Positions 36,823-46,726 of a DNA stretch of 64,000 nucleotides are shown here, one piece after another. This stretch comes from Pseudanabaena sp. Salubria-1 (lineage in GTDB: Bacteria > Cyanobacteriota > Cyanobacteriia > Pseudanabaenales > Pseudanabaenaceae). Made by a program: the position numbers and the translations under genes. A model generated the notes under the pieces. That model had not been told where the DNA came from and ran no database searches. It was given only the letters and a program-made list of their open reading frames with translations. The stretch is taken from positions 1 to 64,000 of the forward strand of contig JALQCR010000027.1 in NCBI GenBank assembly GCA_023336205.1, in the 5' to 3' direction. The stretch's first letter is position 1. Each line of letters starts with the position of its first letter.

Positions 36823-37499
36823 AACCAATGAGTCTAGAAGCTTCGGAAAAACAGGTAATCTCTAAACAGAGAGTAACCGATCATGGTGAGGTTTTTACCA
36901 ACCAGCGTGAGGTGAAGGTGATGCTGGATTTGGTGAAGCAGGAAACGGAACGGATTGAATCGAGATTTTTGGAACCTGCCTGTGGAACGGGGAATTTTTT
37001 GGCGGAGGTTTTGGAACGTAAATTAGAGGTTGTGAAATCGCGCTATGGCAAGGTGAAGCTAGAATATGAACGCAATGGGGTTTTGGCGGTTTCTTCGATC
37101 TACGGGATTGATATTTTAGAGGACAATGTTCAGGAATGTCGCGATCGCCTATTCAATATTTTTAATCAAAAATATACTGTGCTTTTTGCAGATTTAGCGA
37201 ATGATAAATGTCGGGAGGCGGTACGTTATATTCTCAGCCGTAATATTATTCATGGCGATGCGTTGACTTTAAAAACGGTGGGAGATCGTCCTGAGCCGAT
37301 CATTTTTTCGGAATGGTCGCCTGTAAATGGCAGCATGATCAAGCGGCGCGATTTTAGTTTTAAGGAGTTATTGCACCATGAGAGCATGATGGAGTTGCCT
37401 TTGTTTGCGGATACGGGTGAGGATGTGTTTATCCCGACTCCGATTCAAGATTTTCCTGTGGTGCATTTTTTGAGGGTAGGGGATGATGCTCAAAAGTAA
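36819..37499 (+). CDS. N-6 DNA methylase-type protein, short
   Basis: 226 residues from GTG 36819; ATG 36828 (MSLEASEKQ) is the alternative. GEVFTNQREVKVMLDLV followed by the SAM-binding motif FLEPACGTGNFLAEVL (about residue 52), IYGIDILEDN and IIHGDALTL are N6-adenine methylase motifs I-III. The catalytic (N/D)PPY motif is absent. It probably forms one half of a split methylase with the next gene, which has NPPY; their frames overlap by 17 bp. Confidence 0.75.
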   Translation: MKPMSLEASEKQVISKQRVTDHGEVFTNQREVKVMLDLVKQETERIESRFLEPACGTGNFLAEVLERKLEVVKSRYGKVKLEYERNGVLAVSSIYGIDILEDNVQECRDRLFNIFNQKYTVLFADLANDKCREAVRYILSRNIIHGDALTLKTVGDRPEPIIFSEWSPVNGSMIKRRDFSFKELLHHESMMELPLFADTGEDVFIPTPIQDFPVVHFLRVGDDAQK

Positions 37500-38994
37500 C
37501 TACAATCCTGATGTTTTAACTTGTTTGGCGAACTTGAGCAATGATGAGGTGTTTACGCCGCCGAGTTTGGTGAATCAGATTTTGGATTTGTTGCCTGTGG
37601 ATTTATGGTCAAATCCTGATGCAAAATTTCTTGATCCTGTGTGCAAGTCGGGGGTGTTTCTCAGGGAGATTGCGAAGCGGTTGATTGTGGGTTTAGAGCC
37701 TGTGTTTCCAGATTTGCAGGAACGGGCTAATCATATTTATAAATATCAGATTTTTGGGTTGGCGATTACGGAGTTGACGGGGTTATTGTCGCGGCGGAGT
37801 GTGTACTGCTCGAAGGTGGCGAATGGGAGGTATTCGGTATGTTCGGATTTTGAGGATGAGCAGGGTAATATTGTTTATGCGCGTGTGGAGCATGATTGGC
37901 GCGGTGGCAAGTGTGGCTTTTGCGGCGCGAGTCAAGAGGTCTATGAGCGTGGCGATGCGCTAGAGTCTTATGCTTATCAATTTATCCATGCTGATGATCC
38001 TAGTTGTTTTTTTAAGAATATGAAGTTTGATGTAATTGTCGGTAATCCTCCTTATCAGTTAAGCGATGGTGGCTATGGGCGCAGTGCCAGCCCTATCTAT
38101 AATCTATTTGTGGAACAAGCAAAAAAATTAAATCCCAGATTCTTAACCATGATCATTCCTGATCGCTGGTTTGGTGGTGGAAAAGGTTTGGATAAGTTCA
38201 GAGAAGAGATGCTTAATGATCCACAAATACGCAAGATAGTTGATTTTGAAAATGCTTCCGAATGTTTCTCTAATGTCGATATGGCTGGAGGGATTTGCTA
38301 CTTCCTATGGGAAAAAGATTCTTCGGGAGAATGTGAAGTTATCAATATGCAGAATGGAGTAGGAATAAGTTCAAAAAGAAAGCTGAATGAGTTTGATACT
38401 TTTATTAGGCATAGTCAAGCACTGTCAATAGTTCGCAAAGTATTGGCAGCTAAAGAAAAAAGTATGAATACACAGGTTTCATCCAGTAAACCTTTTGGAT
38501 TAAGAACTTTTGTAAGACCTCAAAAAACTGGCGATATTATTTTGCGTTGGCAAAAAGGAGAAGGTGCATACAATCGTTCAGAAATTACTGTTGGCGTAGA
38601 AATGATCGATGAATGGAAAGTCATCACTTCTTATGTCGGTTACGATCATGCAGGGAACGCAGGTAAAGACGGAAAGAGAAAGATATTTTCTAAAATTGAT
38701 ATTCTGCCTCCTGCCACTATTTGCAATGAAACCTATCTCGTAATTGGCAGTTACAAACAAGAAAGCCAAGCAAAAAATCTAGTTAGCTACATGAAAACAA
38801 GATTTTTCCGCTTTCTCGTATCTCAATTCATGTATTCTCATCACATTACAAAAAATGCTTACACCTTTGTTCCGATTCTAAACATGGATGAATCTTGGAC
38901 AGACGCGAAACTTTATAAAAAATATGGATTAACTGCGGAAGAAATTGCATTTATTGAGTCGATGGTGCGTCCTATGGAGTTAGGCAATGAGTAG
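37483..38994 (+). CDS. Eco57I-type adenine DNA methylase
   Basis: 503 residues. NDEVFTPPSLVNQILDLLP, a weakened motif I (FLDPVCKSGVFLREI) and the catalytic VIVGNPPYQLSDGG (about residue 189) mark an N6-adenine methylase of the Eco57I/Type I-M-like group. The segment CGFCGASQEVYERG may be part of a zinc knuckle. The C-terminal half (from about 320) resembles a target-recognition region. It overlaps the preceding methylase-like gene by 17 bp and the nuclease gene by 8 bp. It is intact, unlike the nuclease genes downstream. Confidence 0.82.
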   Translation: MMLKSNYNPDVLTCLANLSNDEVFTPPSLVNQILDLLPVDLWSNPDAKFLDPVCKSGVFLREIAKRLIVGLEPVFPDLQERANHIYKYQIFGLAITELTGLLSRRSVYCSKVANGRYSVCSDFEDEQGNIVYARVEHDWRGGKCGFCGASQEVYERGDALESYAYQFIHADDPSCFFKNMKFDVIVGNPPYQLSDGGYGRSASPIYNLFVEQAKKLNPRFLTMIIPDRWFGGGKGLDKFREEMLNDPQIRKIVDFENASECFSNVDMAGGICYFLWEKDSSGECEVINMQNGVGISSKRKLNEFDTFIRHSQALSIVRKVLAAKEKSMNTQVSSSKPFGLRTFVRPQKTGDIILRWQKGEGAYNRSEITVGVEMIDEWKVITSYVGYDHAGNAGKDGKRKIFSKIDILPPATICNETYLVIGSYKQESQAKNLVSYMKTRFFRFLVSQFMYSHHITKNAYTFVPILNMDESWTDAKLYKKYGLTAEEIAFIESMVRPMELGNE

Positions 38995-40166
38995 CAACTT
39001 ACAACCTGATACCATAGTTTTTGATGAGATTAAATCTTTAATTGAAGATAGCCGCCAGCAAATTGCTATCAACGTTAATACCACCATGACCATGCTTTAT
39101 TGGCAAATTGGTAAACGTATCAACCAAGAAATACTAAAAGATCAACGCGCCGAATATGGTAAACAAATTATTGCCACATTAGCCAAACAACTAACTATAG
39201 AATACGGCAACCAATTTGCTGAAAAAAATTTACGCAGAATGGTGCAATTTTCTCAAGTATTTCCAGACTATGAGATTGTCGTTTCAGTGATACGACAATT
39301 AAGTTGGACACATTTATTAGCCATTATTCCCATAGAAGATCCGCTAAAGCGACAATTTTATGGCTCTTCTGGGTTCATGGGGATAAGCACAGCTAATAGT
39401 AATCAGAATCCTCTCGGAGCAACAGTTACAGCCCTACCATGTCGCCAATAATTGTATCGACACTGTACCATTTACCCCTCAAACCCAGATGAGCCAATTT
39501 TATATCGAAATGTGCAAGCTTGAGAAATGGAGTGTCCGTAACTTTAGGGAACGCATTAACTCAATGCTTTATGAACGCACAGCCATTAGTAAAAAGCCCG
39601 AAGAAACCATTAGAAATGAACTACAAAGATTAAGCGAAAGTAGCCAAATTACCCCAGACTTAGTATTTAGAGATCCCTATTTTCTAGATTTCCTAAACCT
39701 AAAAAATACTTATTCCGAAAAAGACCTAGAATCAGCGATTATTGCCGAGCTTCAGCGATTTATCTCCGAATTAGGCATTGATTTTGCCTTTATTGCTCGT
39801 CAAAAGCGGATTACTATTGATAATCGTGACTATTACATAGACCTATTGTTCTATCATCGCCGCCTCAAATCTCTCGTTGCGATCGATCTTAAAATTGGTG
39901 AATTTGATGCTGCCTACAAAGGTGAAATGGAACTATACCTTGCCTACTTAGAAAAATACGAATCTATCGAAGGCGAAAATTCCCCCATTGGCTTAATCCT
40001 CTGCACAGGTAAAAACCCAGAACATATAGAACTTTTGCAACTGCATCGCAGCAATATCAAAGTTGCCGACTACTTTACAATTTTGCCATCCAGAGAAATC
40101 TTGTTAGATAAACTGCACAAGGCGATCGCGATCGCGCAAAACAATTTATTTATGCAAGATAAATAA
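38987..40166 (+). pseudogene. YhcG/DUF1016-type PD-(D/E)XK nuclease, interrupted by a MITE
   Basis: The N-terminal half (MTMLYWQIGKRINQEIL, FAEKNLRRMVQFSQVFPDYE, QLSWTHLLAIIPIEDP) is the DUF1016 domain. The C-terminal half has the nuclease core YYIDLLFYHRRLKSLVAIDL with K in the next positions. A 134-bp MITE (39362-39495) with 8-bp duplication AATTTTAT splits them. Removing the MITE and one repeat restores KRQFYIEMCKLEKW exactly. The 142-bp insertion is not a multiple of three, so the frame is lost and stops at 39451. Confidence 0.93.
39362..39495 (+). mobile_element. 134-bp ISL3-type MITE, copy C, inside a nuclease gene
   Basis: GGCTCTTCTGGGTT ... AACCCAGATGAGCC, flanked by AATTTTAT at 39354-39361 and 39496-39503. 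Apart from one C/T difference, it looks identical to copy A. Confidence 0.95.
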
Positions 40167-40350
40167 CTATGAATGCGACTTTTTTATACCGAGTTTCAAA
40201 AAATCCAGACAGTGTCTGGAAAATGTCGTACCACTGGTACGAGAATTAGCTAGAGTTCAAACCTATTGGCAAATAGGACAGCAATTAGTGAGACAGTGTC
40301 TCACTAATTGAATTAGAAATTGTCTCGACTTAGTACTCCCGTATAAACAT
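40167..40350. other. Short gap with a relic of a second DUF1016-like gene
   Basis: In one frame the sequence reads LVRELARVQTYWQIGQQLV, the conserved DUF1016 N-terminal motif, then stops. It is a fragment of another YhcG-like nuclease. An AGTGAGACAGTGTCTCACT palindrome lies at 40286-40304. Confidence 0.55.
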
Positions 40351-42055
40351 ATGAATAACGAATTCTTCCCACCTAGACCCGAAATTAAGCCCACAATATA
40401 CGCCTACAAAGACACCCATCCCCAATACAAAGGACTCCTCAAAATTGGCTACACCACCAGAGACGCAAAGACCCGTGTTGCCGAACAATATCCCGTCATT
40501 CGCCCAGGGGAATCACCTTACAAAATCCTGCTCGAAGAATCAGCAGTTTATTCCGCAATTCATAAAAATGGTAGTGCCTTTAGTGACCATGACGTACATC
40601 ACTATCTCAGAAAACAAGGCTTTAAAAATCCTGATGGCGAATGGTTTCAATGCACCGCTAAAGATGTCAAAGCTGCCATATTAGCCATTAAAAATGGTGC
40701 AGAAAATGTCGAAAATCGTACCCTTGATTTTGGGATGCGTCCCGAACAGCAAGAAGCAGTTGACAAAGCGATCGCCTATTTCCAGAGCTTTACACAAGAG
40801 AACCCCGACAAAACGCCACATTTCTTATGGAATGCCAAAATGCGCTTCGGCAAAACCTTTGCCACCTATCAACTCGCAAAAAAAATGGGTTGGACAAAAA
40901 TCCTCGTCCTCACCTTTAAACCCGCAGTCCAAAGTGCATGGCAAGAGGATTTAGAATCGCATATTGATTTCATAGGCTGGCAATTTATCTCGCGCAACGG
41001 TTTAGAGTTTGAGAATGCCGACAAAAATAAACCCTTAGTTTGCTTTGGTTCATTTCAGGATTATCTCGGCAAAAATAGCGTGGGCGGTATCAAGGCAAAA
41101 AATGAATGGGTACATTTAACAAATTGGGATTGTGTCATATTTGATGAATATCATTACGGCGCATGGCGCGACAATGCCAAGGAACTCTTTGAAGCAGAAG
41201 GCAAGAAAGAACTAGAATTTGGTGAAGGTGAGGGCATCGATTATTTCGATGAAAGCATTATCCCAATTACCACTAACGCCTATTTGTATTTGTCGGGTAC
41301 ACCATTCAGGGCGATCGCCTCTGGTGAATTTATCGAAGAACAAATCTATAACTGGACATATTCCGATGAGCAGAGAGCGAAGGAATCATGGTCAGATGAA
41401 AATAATCCCTATGCTGCTTTGCCGCGTATGGTGATGCTCACCTATCAGTTACCCGACTCGATCCGCGAGATCGCCATGAAAGGAGAGTTTAATGAGTTTG
41501 ATTTGAATGTATTTTTCTCGGCTACAGGTAACGACAAAAATGCAAAATTTGCCTATGAGAACGAAGTTCAGAAATGGGTCGATTTGATTAGGGGAAATCA
41601 TCTAGAAACAGCGATCGACAATCTCAAACTCGGAGCCAAGAAGCCACCCATGCCCTACTCAGATACCAGATTGCTAAACATTCTCTCCCATACCTTCTGG
41701 TTTCTGCCCACCGTTGCATCCTGTCATGCCATGCGAAACCTGTTAGCCCAAAAGCAAAATAAGTTCTATCACGATTACAAAATCATTGTCGCCGCAGGTA
41801 CTAGCGCAGGGATAGGTGTAGAAGCATTACCACCCGTTTTACAAACAATGGATAACCCATTGAAAACGAAAACAATCACTCTATCCTGTGGCAAACTCAC
41901 CACAGGCGTATCCGTCAAGCCTTGGACAGGGATCTTTATGCTGCGAAACTCCTCTAGTCCTGAAACCTATTTCCAAGCTGCCTTTCGAGTGCAAACCCCT
42001 TGGACAATCAAAAATCCTGATCATACTTCTCCCAATCAAGAAGAAATCATCAAAC

Positions 42056-43529
42056 GGGTGCAATTAAAAGTGAAAGTTCAGCTCAATAAGAAATGGAAGA
42101 AAGATTAAGCCAATAAGCATCCCAATCTTGATTAGTACGGCAGATCCTAAGAGCAAGCATAGCCTTAGCATTTTCAATCGTCCACCAAGAGCCAGCAAGC
42201 TTTAAACGATTTTGAATAACATAGCGGTGACCACTCTCAATTTCACCAGAGCCAATGGGTAAATTGGAGTCAATCGTGCCCTGATAGTCTAGACGATTAG
42301 GACGATTGAAAAGATAGCGATAAGCGGATCTAACCACAGCCAGATTGTCAGGAACAGATTCAGGTTCTTGAAACGGCTTAAGAGCTTCAAGGACAGCCGA
42401 AGCATGATTGGATTTGAGTTGTTGCTTCTGCACATCCATCCATGCTTTCGGAGCATCTGGGGAACAAACGCGACTTGCATCGGCTAGATATTCACATACA
42501 TGATAGAAATCTAGTAAGTAGCGACTAAGTACACCAAAACGCTGCTCGATTTGGCTAGCAATCCAAGGCGCACCGTCGCCAACCCCATGCACAAAGGTTT
42601 CTTCTCCCAATCCAGCACGGATAGCACAATCAAGTAATGCTGCTCCTGCATCATCAGTCGAGCCTATCGTTGCTCCGAAAATAGGCTGCTCTTGCTCAGG
42701 GGTACGCGCCGAGGTTAGACGCGCTTCTTTCCAGCTAATTTTACGCGTCTTACGACGGTCAACTTCTTCGCCATCAGTTTCGCTTGCCGTTGTTTCCACA
42801 ATCGGAATCATTGTCCCATCCATCTCCGCTATTAAAAACTCCACACCCTCGATTGCTGGGAATCCTGTTTCCCAACTCTGCGTTTCTAATATACGCTGGG
42901 CATGACTTTCTGTGATCTCCTGTCCTGCACTAATTGGGATGCTTATTCCATGATGTTCCATCATTTTTTTTGGGATTTTCCCAAACGCTACATCTGACCC
43001 AAAGTCGGTAATCACTCTCTGCAATGGGCGTGAATATCCTCGGCAATGTACTTCGGCGGCTTTTTGAAATGGTCTCACTACCTGTTTGGACTCTCTTCCA
43101 AATTCGATGTACCTTTGCTCTAGTACTTCGATGCGTCCATATCGGCTGTACCAATAGAGTTTTTTTTACCACCTCGGTGTGAAGATGGATTCGCGGCGAT
43201 ATATGCTTCGCTTTGCTTGATTTCTTGCCGCGTTGCCCATGTTTGTAGTGCTGTTTGTCCTAACTGACGGATTTCTTCTATCACTCGTTCCTCGGCTGCG
43301 TCGGCTTTGATTAGATCACCTTCTGCATTTTCTACAACGGATAATAATCCTTCGATTTTCGCTTTCAATTCAGGATAATCGTTTAGTCTTTCTTCTATGC
43401 TTTTACTGGACGATGCTGTTTTTGTTTTTATATTCACGGCTCAATTTTATGACTTCTTTGGATTAGAACTGTTATCCATCATACTTTCTAACCTACTTTA
43501 TTTCTCCCATTTCACTTTTAATTACACCC
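42056..43529 (-). mobile_element. ISKra4-family insertion sequence
   Basis: 1474 bp. The ends GGGTGCAATTAAAAGTGAAA and, from the other side, GGGTGTAATTAAAAGTGAAA differ at one position. A 9-bp duplication TCATCAAAC lies at 42047-42055 and 43530-43538. It is inserted in the helicase-nuclease gene. Confidence 0.93.
42083..43437 (-). CDS. ISKra4-type transposase made from two overlapping frames
   Basis: The first frame (43437-43120, 105 residues) contains IEERLNDYPELKAKIEGLL and runs to the A8 run in GGTAAAAAAAACTC. There the canonical -1 slip heptamer A AAA AAC would join it to the second frame (LYWYSRYGRIEVLEQRYIEF ... to 42083). The second frame contains FLIAEMDGTMIPIVE, VGDGAPWIASQIEQRF, DFYHVCEYLADASRV and GSGEIESGHRYVIQNRLK, the ISKra4 signatures with the DDE residues. 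Programmed frameshifting is the likeliest explanation, so this element may be active. Confidence 0.8.
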
Positions 43530-44373
43530 TCATCAAACAAGAATGCTACGTTTTTGACTTTGCGCCCGATCGCGCCTTGAGACAGATCGCAGATTACAGT
43601 TGTCGCCTCAATGTTGATGAATCGAATCCAGAGAAAAAAGTCGAAGAATTTATTCATTTCTTGCCTGTGCTTGCCTATGACGGTAGCTCCATGAAACAAG
43701 TCGATGCCGCAGGAATTCTTGATATGGCGATGAGTGGCACAACGGCAACATTACTAGCCAGACGTTGGGAAAGTGCCTTGTTAGTAAATGTCGATAACAA
43801 CACTTTAGAAAGATTAATGAAAAACCAAGAAGCGATGCAAGCTTTGATGAATATCGAAGGCTTTCGTAACCTCAATCAAGACATCGAAACGATCATCAAT
43901 AAATCCGATGCAGTCAAAAAAGCAAAAAAAGAAGCTAATGAAAGGGATTTAACCAAAGAAGAAAAGAAAGAACTTACCGAGGCGGAAAAAGAGTACAAGA
44001 GTATGCGTAAACAAATTCAGGAAAAATTAATTAAATTTGCGACTCGCATCCCTGTATTTATGTATCTCACCGATTACCGCGAAAGAAGCCTCCGTGATGT
44101 AATCACTCAACTTGAACCAGCATTATTTAAAAAAGTAACAGGATTAATTGTTAGAGACTTTGAATTATTGGTAAGTCTGGGGGTATTCAATAGCGCCTTG
44201 ATGAATGATGCGGTTTATAAATTTAAACGTTACGAAGATGCCAGTTTAGAATATGTGGGATTTAATAGGCATGCAGGCGAAAATATTGGTTTGTACGACA
44301 CCGTACTAAATCCTCAAGATTATCAGTGATTTTTATAGAAGACTTAGAGGTGATTCTGAAACAATAAATAAAA

Positions 44374-44404
44374 TGTAGGTGCAATTCATGAATTTGCACC
44401 TACA
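44374..44404 (+). terminator. Hairpin after the nuclease/helicase gene
   Basis: TGTAGGTGCAAATTCATG-type inverted repeat (TGTAGGTGCAATTCATGAAT and complement), about 45 bp past the stop at 44329. It has no long T-run. Confidence 0.45.
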
Positions 44405-44451
44405 TATAAAATTAGGATTTCGAGTCGTTATTGCGAAATTTCAATTAGTAC

Positions 44452-44787
44452 TTAGAAACTACCCACACTCAGAGGAACCCAATCGCCATTGGTGGTTAAG
44501 CCTAAAAACATTGATTCTTGCGATCGGATCGATTTACCAGTGAGGGCGCAAGATTCATCTCGCTGAGCCGTTGCGGTGACACTGGCGCGAATTTGTTCTA
44601 GGGATATCCGCTTTTTTGTCGGTGATGGTCGCCTCTGATCAATGTAATCCCAGAGAACACCACGGATTAGAGCCTGATAGCCTTGCCCGCCCGCCAATTC
44701 TTTGAGCTTTTCCTTTAGTTCCCGCTCTAGGCGAATGCTGGTAACTTCCATGTCTGTGGTCGCAGGCATTTGGTGTAGTGTCTGCAT
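44452..44787 (-). CDS. Ribbon-helix-helix (CopG/Arc-type) repressor
   Basis: 111 residues. An RHH fold is visible at about 14-52: strand TSIRLERE, helix LKEKLKELAGG, turn, helix YQALIRGVLWDYID. The C-terminal part (RRPSPTKKRISLEQI) is basic. The ribosome site AGGAG lies 7-10 bases upstream of the ATG. An 18-bp perfect dyad sits between its -10-like TATAAA (minus strand, 44828-44833) and the -35 region, the usual layout for autorepression. A related dyad overlaps the tRNA-array promoter at 46618-46658. Confidence 0.8.
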   Translation of the reverse strand: MQTLHQMPATTDMEVTSIRLERELKEKLKELAGGQGYQALIRGVLWDYIDQRRPSPTKKRISLEQIRASVTATAQRDESCALTGKSIRSQESMFLGLTTNGDWVPLSVGSF

Positions 44788-44830
44788 AATTTTTCTCCTA
44801 GTTAGTTTACAAAGTTCGATATCTATGTTT

Positions 44831-44848
44831 ATACTACAAGTGTAGTAT
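44831..44848. promoter_or_regulatory. Putative RHH operator at the repressor promoter
   Basis: ATACTACAAGTGTAGTAT is a perfect palindrome with 8-bp arms around AG. It lies in the 91-bp divergent region between the RHH gene and the unknown gene at 44879, next to the likely -10 of the RHH gene. The half-site TACTACA/TGTAGTA recurs three times at the tRNA array promoter. Confidence 0.7.
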
Positions 44849-44878
44849 GACTATCTAAGAAATTCCAAGTACATTCCT

Positions 44879-45178
44879 ATGAAATCCTATTTGTCCATCG
44901 GTCAGTATCAGATCGGATATCCCCAAGTTTGGCAGCGAGCCAATATCTTGGAAATATCTGGCTTTGTGATGACCATTTTGGACAGAGATTCAATTGGGCT
45001 TTGTGGCGATATTTACGGTGATATTTCTGGCGATCGCAGGAACTTAGAATCTCCCAACCATTCAGTTAACAAAGGATCGAGGAGAGATGCTCTCACCAGC
45101 ATCAGCCGATTTATTAGTGCAATTAATCCAGAGACATACCCAAGCGGGAGGTATCGGCAGATCGCCGTACCCACATAA
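44879..45178 (+). CDS. Hypothetical protein, divergent from the RHH repressor
   Basis: 99 residues, MKSYLSIGQYQIGYPQVWQR onward; no domain, signal peptide or membrane helix recognised. The gene has a strong terminator downstream (45201-45240), which supports expression. It shares the operator region with the RHH gene and so is likely under its control. Confidence 0.5.
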   Translation: MKSYLSIGQYQIGYPQVWQRANILEISGFVMTILDRDSIGLCGDIYGDISGDRRNLESPNHSVNKGSRRDALTSISRFISAINPETYPSGRYRQIAVPT

Positions 45179-45200
45179 CGTTTAGACAATCAAGTCTTTC

Positions 45201-45240
45201 GCCCCCGCTTTCATAACTAAGAAAGCGGGGGCATTTTTTT
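45201..45240 (+). terminator. Rho-independent terminator
   Basis: GCCCCCGCTTTC and GAAAGCGGGGGC pair around ATAACTAA, followed by ATTTTTTTAT. It ends the 44879 gene. A second hairpin (TTTTGCCTGCGGCAAAA, 45314-45330) precedes the HNH gene. Confidence 0.85.
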
Positions 45241-45360
45241 ATAGAGGTTTTCCAATGAGTACATACTCATTGGAAAAGCAAAAATCAATCCTAGCAAGAG
45301 TTTTAAGGTTTTATTTTGCCTGCGGCAAAATAAAACCAGCTATATCGTGAGGAGAAGCCA

Positions 45361-45894
45361 GTGCAATCTATCAATCAGTATGAGCCAGAAGTATTGAGGC
45401 AATCGGTAGTCGTGTTTTCGCAAAACTATCTGCCAGTGAGCCGCATCAATATCAAACGCGCGATCGCTTTGCTAGTCACAGGTCGCGCCGAACCCTTGGA
45501 ACTAATGAGCCAACAAACTTGGCAAGTAGTTTCTCCGCAACTCGTCTTGCAAGTGCCAGAACATATCCGTCTAACGCTGACGAAATCAGAACGATTTTGG
45601 CGAGTTCCACCCGTCGCCCGTAGAGAAATTTTGCGTCGTGACAATCACACTTGCCAATATTGTGGCAATACTAAAAACCTGACGATCGATCACGTCATTC
45701 CCCGCGCTAAGGGTGGATTGAATACTTGGGAAAACGTTGTCATTGCTTGTGAACCTTGCAATAACCGTAAGGGAAATCGCACGCCTCATGAAGCCAATAT
45801 GACTTTGCGAACTAAGCCCAAAGCCCCGATGCATCCTACCGTTGCCTTTGCCGAACAATTTTGGCGATCGCAACAAGAAATAAACAGTGGATAG
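45361..45894 (+). CDS. HNH endonuclease
   Basis: 177 residues from GTG 45361, with GAGGAGAAG 6-14 bases upstream. The HNH core is C-x2-C ... C-x2-C: RRDNHTCQYCGNTKNLTIDH (about 92-111), HVIPRAKGGLNTWEN, and CEPCNNRKGNR. The N-terminal KRAIALLVTGRAEPLE region is typical of a widespread cyanobacterial HNH family. It lies between the RHH regulator and the tRNA array. Whether it cuts DNA in a mobility, repair or defence role cannot be told. Confidence 0.9.
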   Translation: MQSINQYEPEVLRQSVVVFSQNYLPVSRINIKRAIALLVTGRAEPLELMSQQTWQVVSPQLVLQVPEHIRLTLTKSERFWRVPPVARREILRRDNHTCQYCGNTKNLTIDHVIPRAKGGLNTWENVVIACEPCNNRKGNRTPHEANMTLRTKPKAPMHPTVAFAEQFWRSQQEINSG

Positions 45895-45975
45895 CGATCC
45901 ATATAGCGAGTTTTAAGTTGCCTTAGACTACTTGAAACTCGCCCCCTATTTTAAGATTCTGGAGAATCAATCACA

Positions 45976-46362
45976 ATGTTGAAACTCACTTACACTGATG
46001 CAGGGCTGTATTTAGAGAGATTAGATATCTCTTTAGAGGAGTTTGTCTCAAATCGAGTTTTACTCAGTTTGCGCTCTGGCTTGTCAATCCATGTCGAATC
46101 CAGTCGAGCAGCATTTCTACTAACTGCGGATGTTGTTGATTTGTTGTTATTAAAGTCCGTAATGTCTGATTGTCTCTCTAATAAGCTTAGTGTAGATAGA
46201 GTTGACGATTGCTATGTTGAGGTTTGCTTTAGTGGCACTTGGATTTCTAGCGATCTTCGCGCTGAAGAAGGAACTCTTGTAACTGCATTAGGCGATCGCG
46301 TTGAGTTCTATTTGCACAAGCTCTGGAAGATCAGCGAGTCCACCTTGACATTTGCAAATTGA
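45976..46362 (+). CDS. Conserved cyanobacterial protein of unknown function
   Basis: 128 residues, MLKLTYTDAGLYLERLDISL onward. It has an alternating beta pattern without membrane helices. I associate the start motif (LxLTYTxxGxxLERL) with an uncharacterised cyanobacterial family, but cannot name it reliably. It lies 81 bp after the HNH gene in the same direction and may be co-transcribed. Confidence 0.65.
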   Translation: MLKLTYTDAGLYLERLDISLEEFVSNRVLLSLRSGLSIHVESSRAAFLLTADVVDLLLLKSVMSDCLSNKLSVDRVDDCYVEVCFSGTWISSDLRAEEGTLVTALGDRVEFYLHKLWKISESTLTFAN

Positions 46363-46617
46363 CATGTGGAAAGATTAGGACTTACGCCATCGTAAGGGCA
46401 ATTCATGAATTGCCCTTACGATGGAATAAGGGTTTCGAGATTTTTTGCGTAAGTCCTAAGGACACTGAATTCCTTGCTCTTGTGGCGCTTTGCGCTAAAA
46501 CCCAAACCAAGAAGATTTTAAAAAGCATTACTTCGCAACGCTTTTTAAAATCTTCTTATGGTTGAGAATTGCGGTAAGAGCTTTTCAAAGAGAATCAAAA
46601 TTATTTTGAGAAACTAC
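46363..46617. repeat. Intergenic hairpins upstream of the tRNA array
   Basis: Two stem-loops: CATCGTAAGGGCAATTCATG with complement (46388-46424) and the AAGAAGATTTTAAAAAGC type (46508-46560). No credible gene; the 68-codon frame here crosses both hairpins. Confidence 0.5.
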
Positions 46618-46658
46618 TTGACAATCTTGTAGTATATGTACTACAAATATACTACAAG
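46618..46658 (+). promoter_or_regulatory. tRNA-array promoter with overlapping RHH-type operators
   Basis: A perfect -35 TTGACA (46618-46623) is followed after 18 bp by TACAAA (46642-46647), a plausible -10. Overlapping it is TTGTAGTATATGTACTACAA (46627-46646, 8-bp arms) and an outer dyad CTTGTAGTATA (46626-46636) with TATACTACAAG (46648-46658). The half-site equals that at the RHH gene promoter (44831-44848). The layout fits repression by the RHH protein. Confidence 0.65.
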
Positions 46659-46726
46659 GCAATTACAAAAGCCTCTGAACCTTGACAACTAAATAATCAT
46701 CACAAGTTCAAAACTATAAAACATTA

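Larger units (their letters stand above)
40351..44329 (+). pseudogene. GIY-YIG-like nuclease/helicase fusion, interrupted by ISKra4-type IS
   Basis: The N-terminal IYAYKDTHPQYKGLLKIGYT is a GIY-YIG/T5orf172-type nuclease start. It is followed by a superfamily 2 helicase: Walker A-like NAKMRFGKTFATYQL, DEYH box in CVIFDEYHYGAW, and YLSGTPFRA. After ETYFQAAFRVQTPW the gene is cut at 42055 by an IS. Beyond it, from 43530, the frame resumes exactly (EEIIK|QECYVFDFAPDRALRQIADY) and runs to 44329. The intact protein would be about 850 residues. It probably was the restriction subunit of the operon. Confidence 0.88.

Noticed and set aside
46359..46565. 68-codon frame after the 128-residue gene
   Set aside because: It runs through two intergenic hairpins and lacks a ribosome site.
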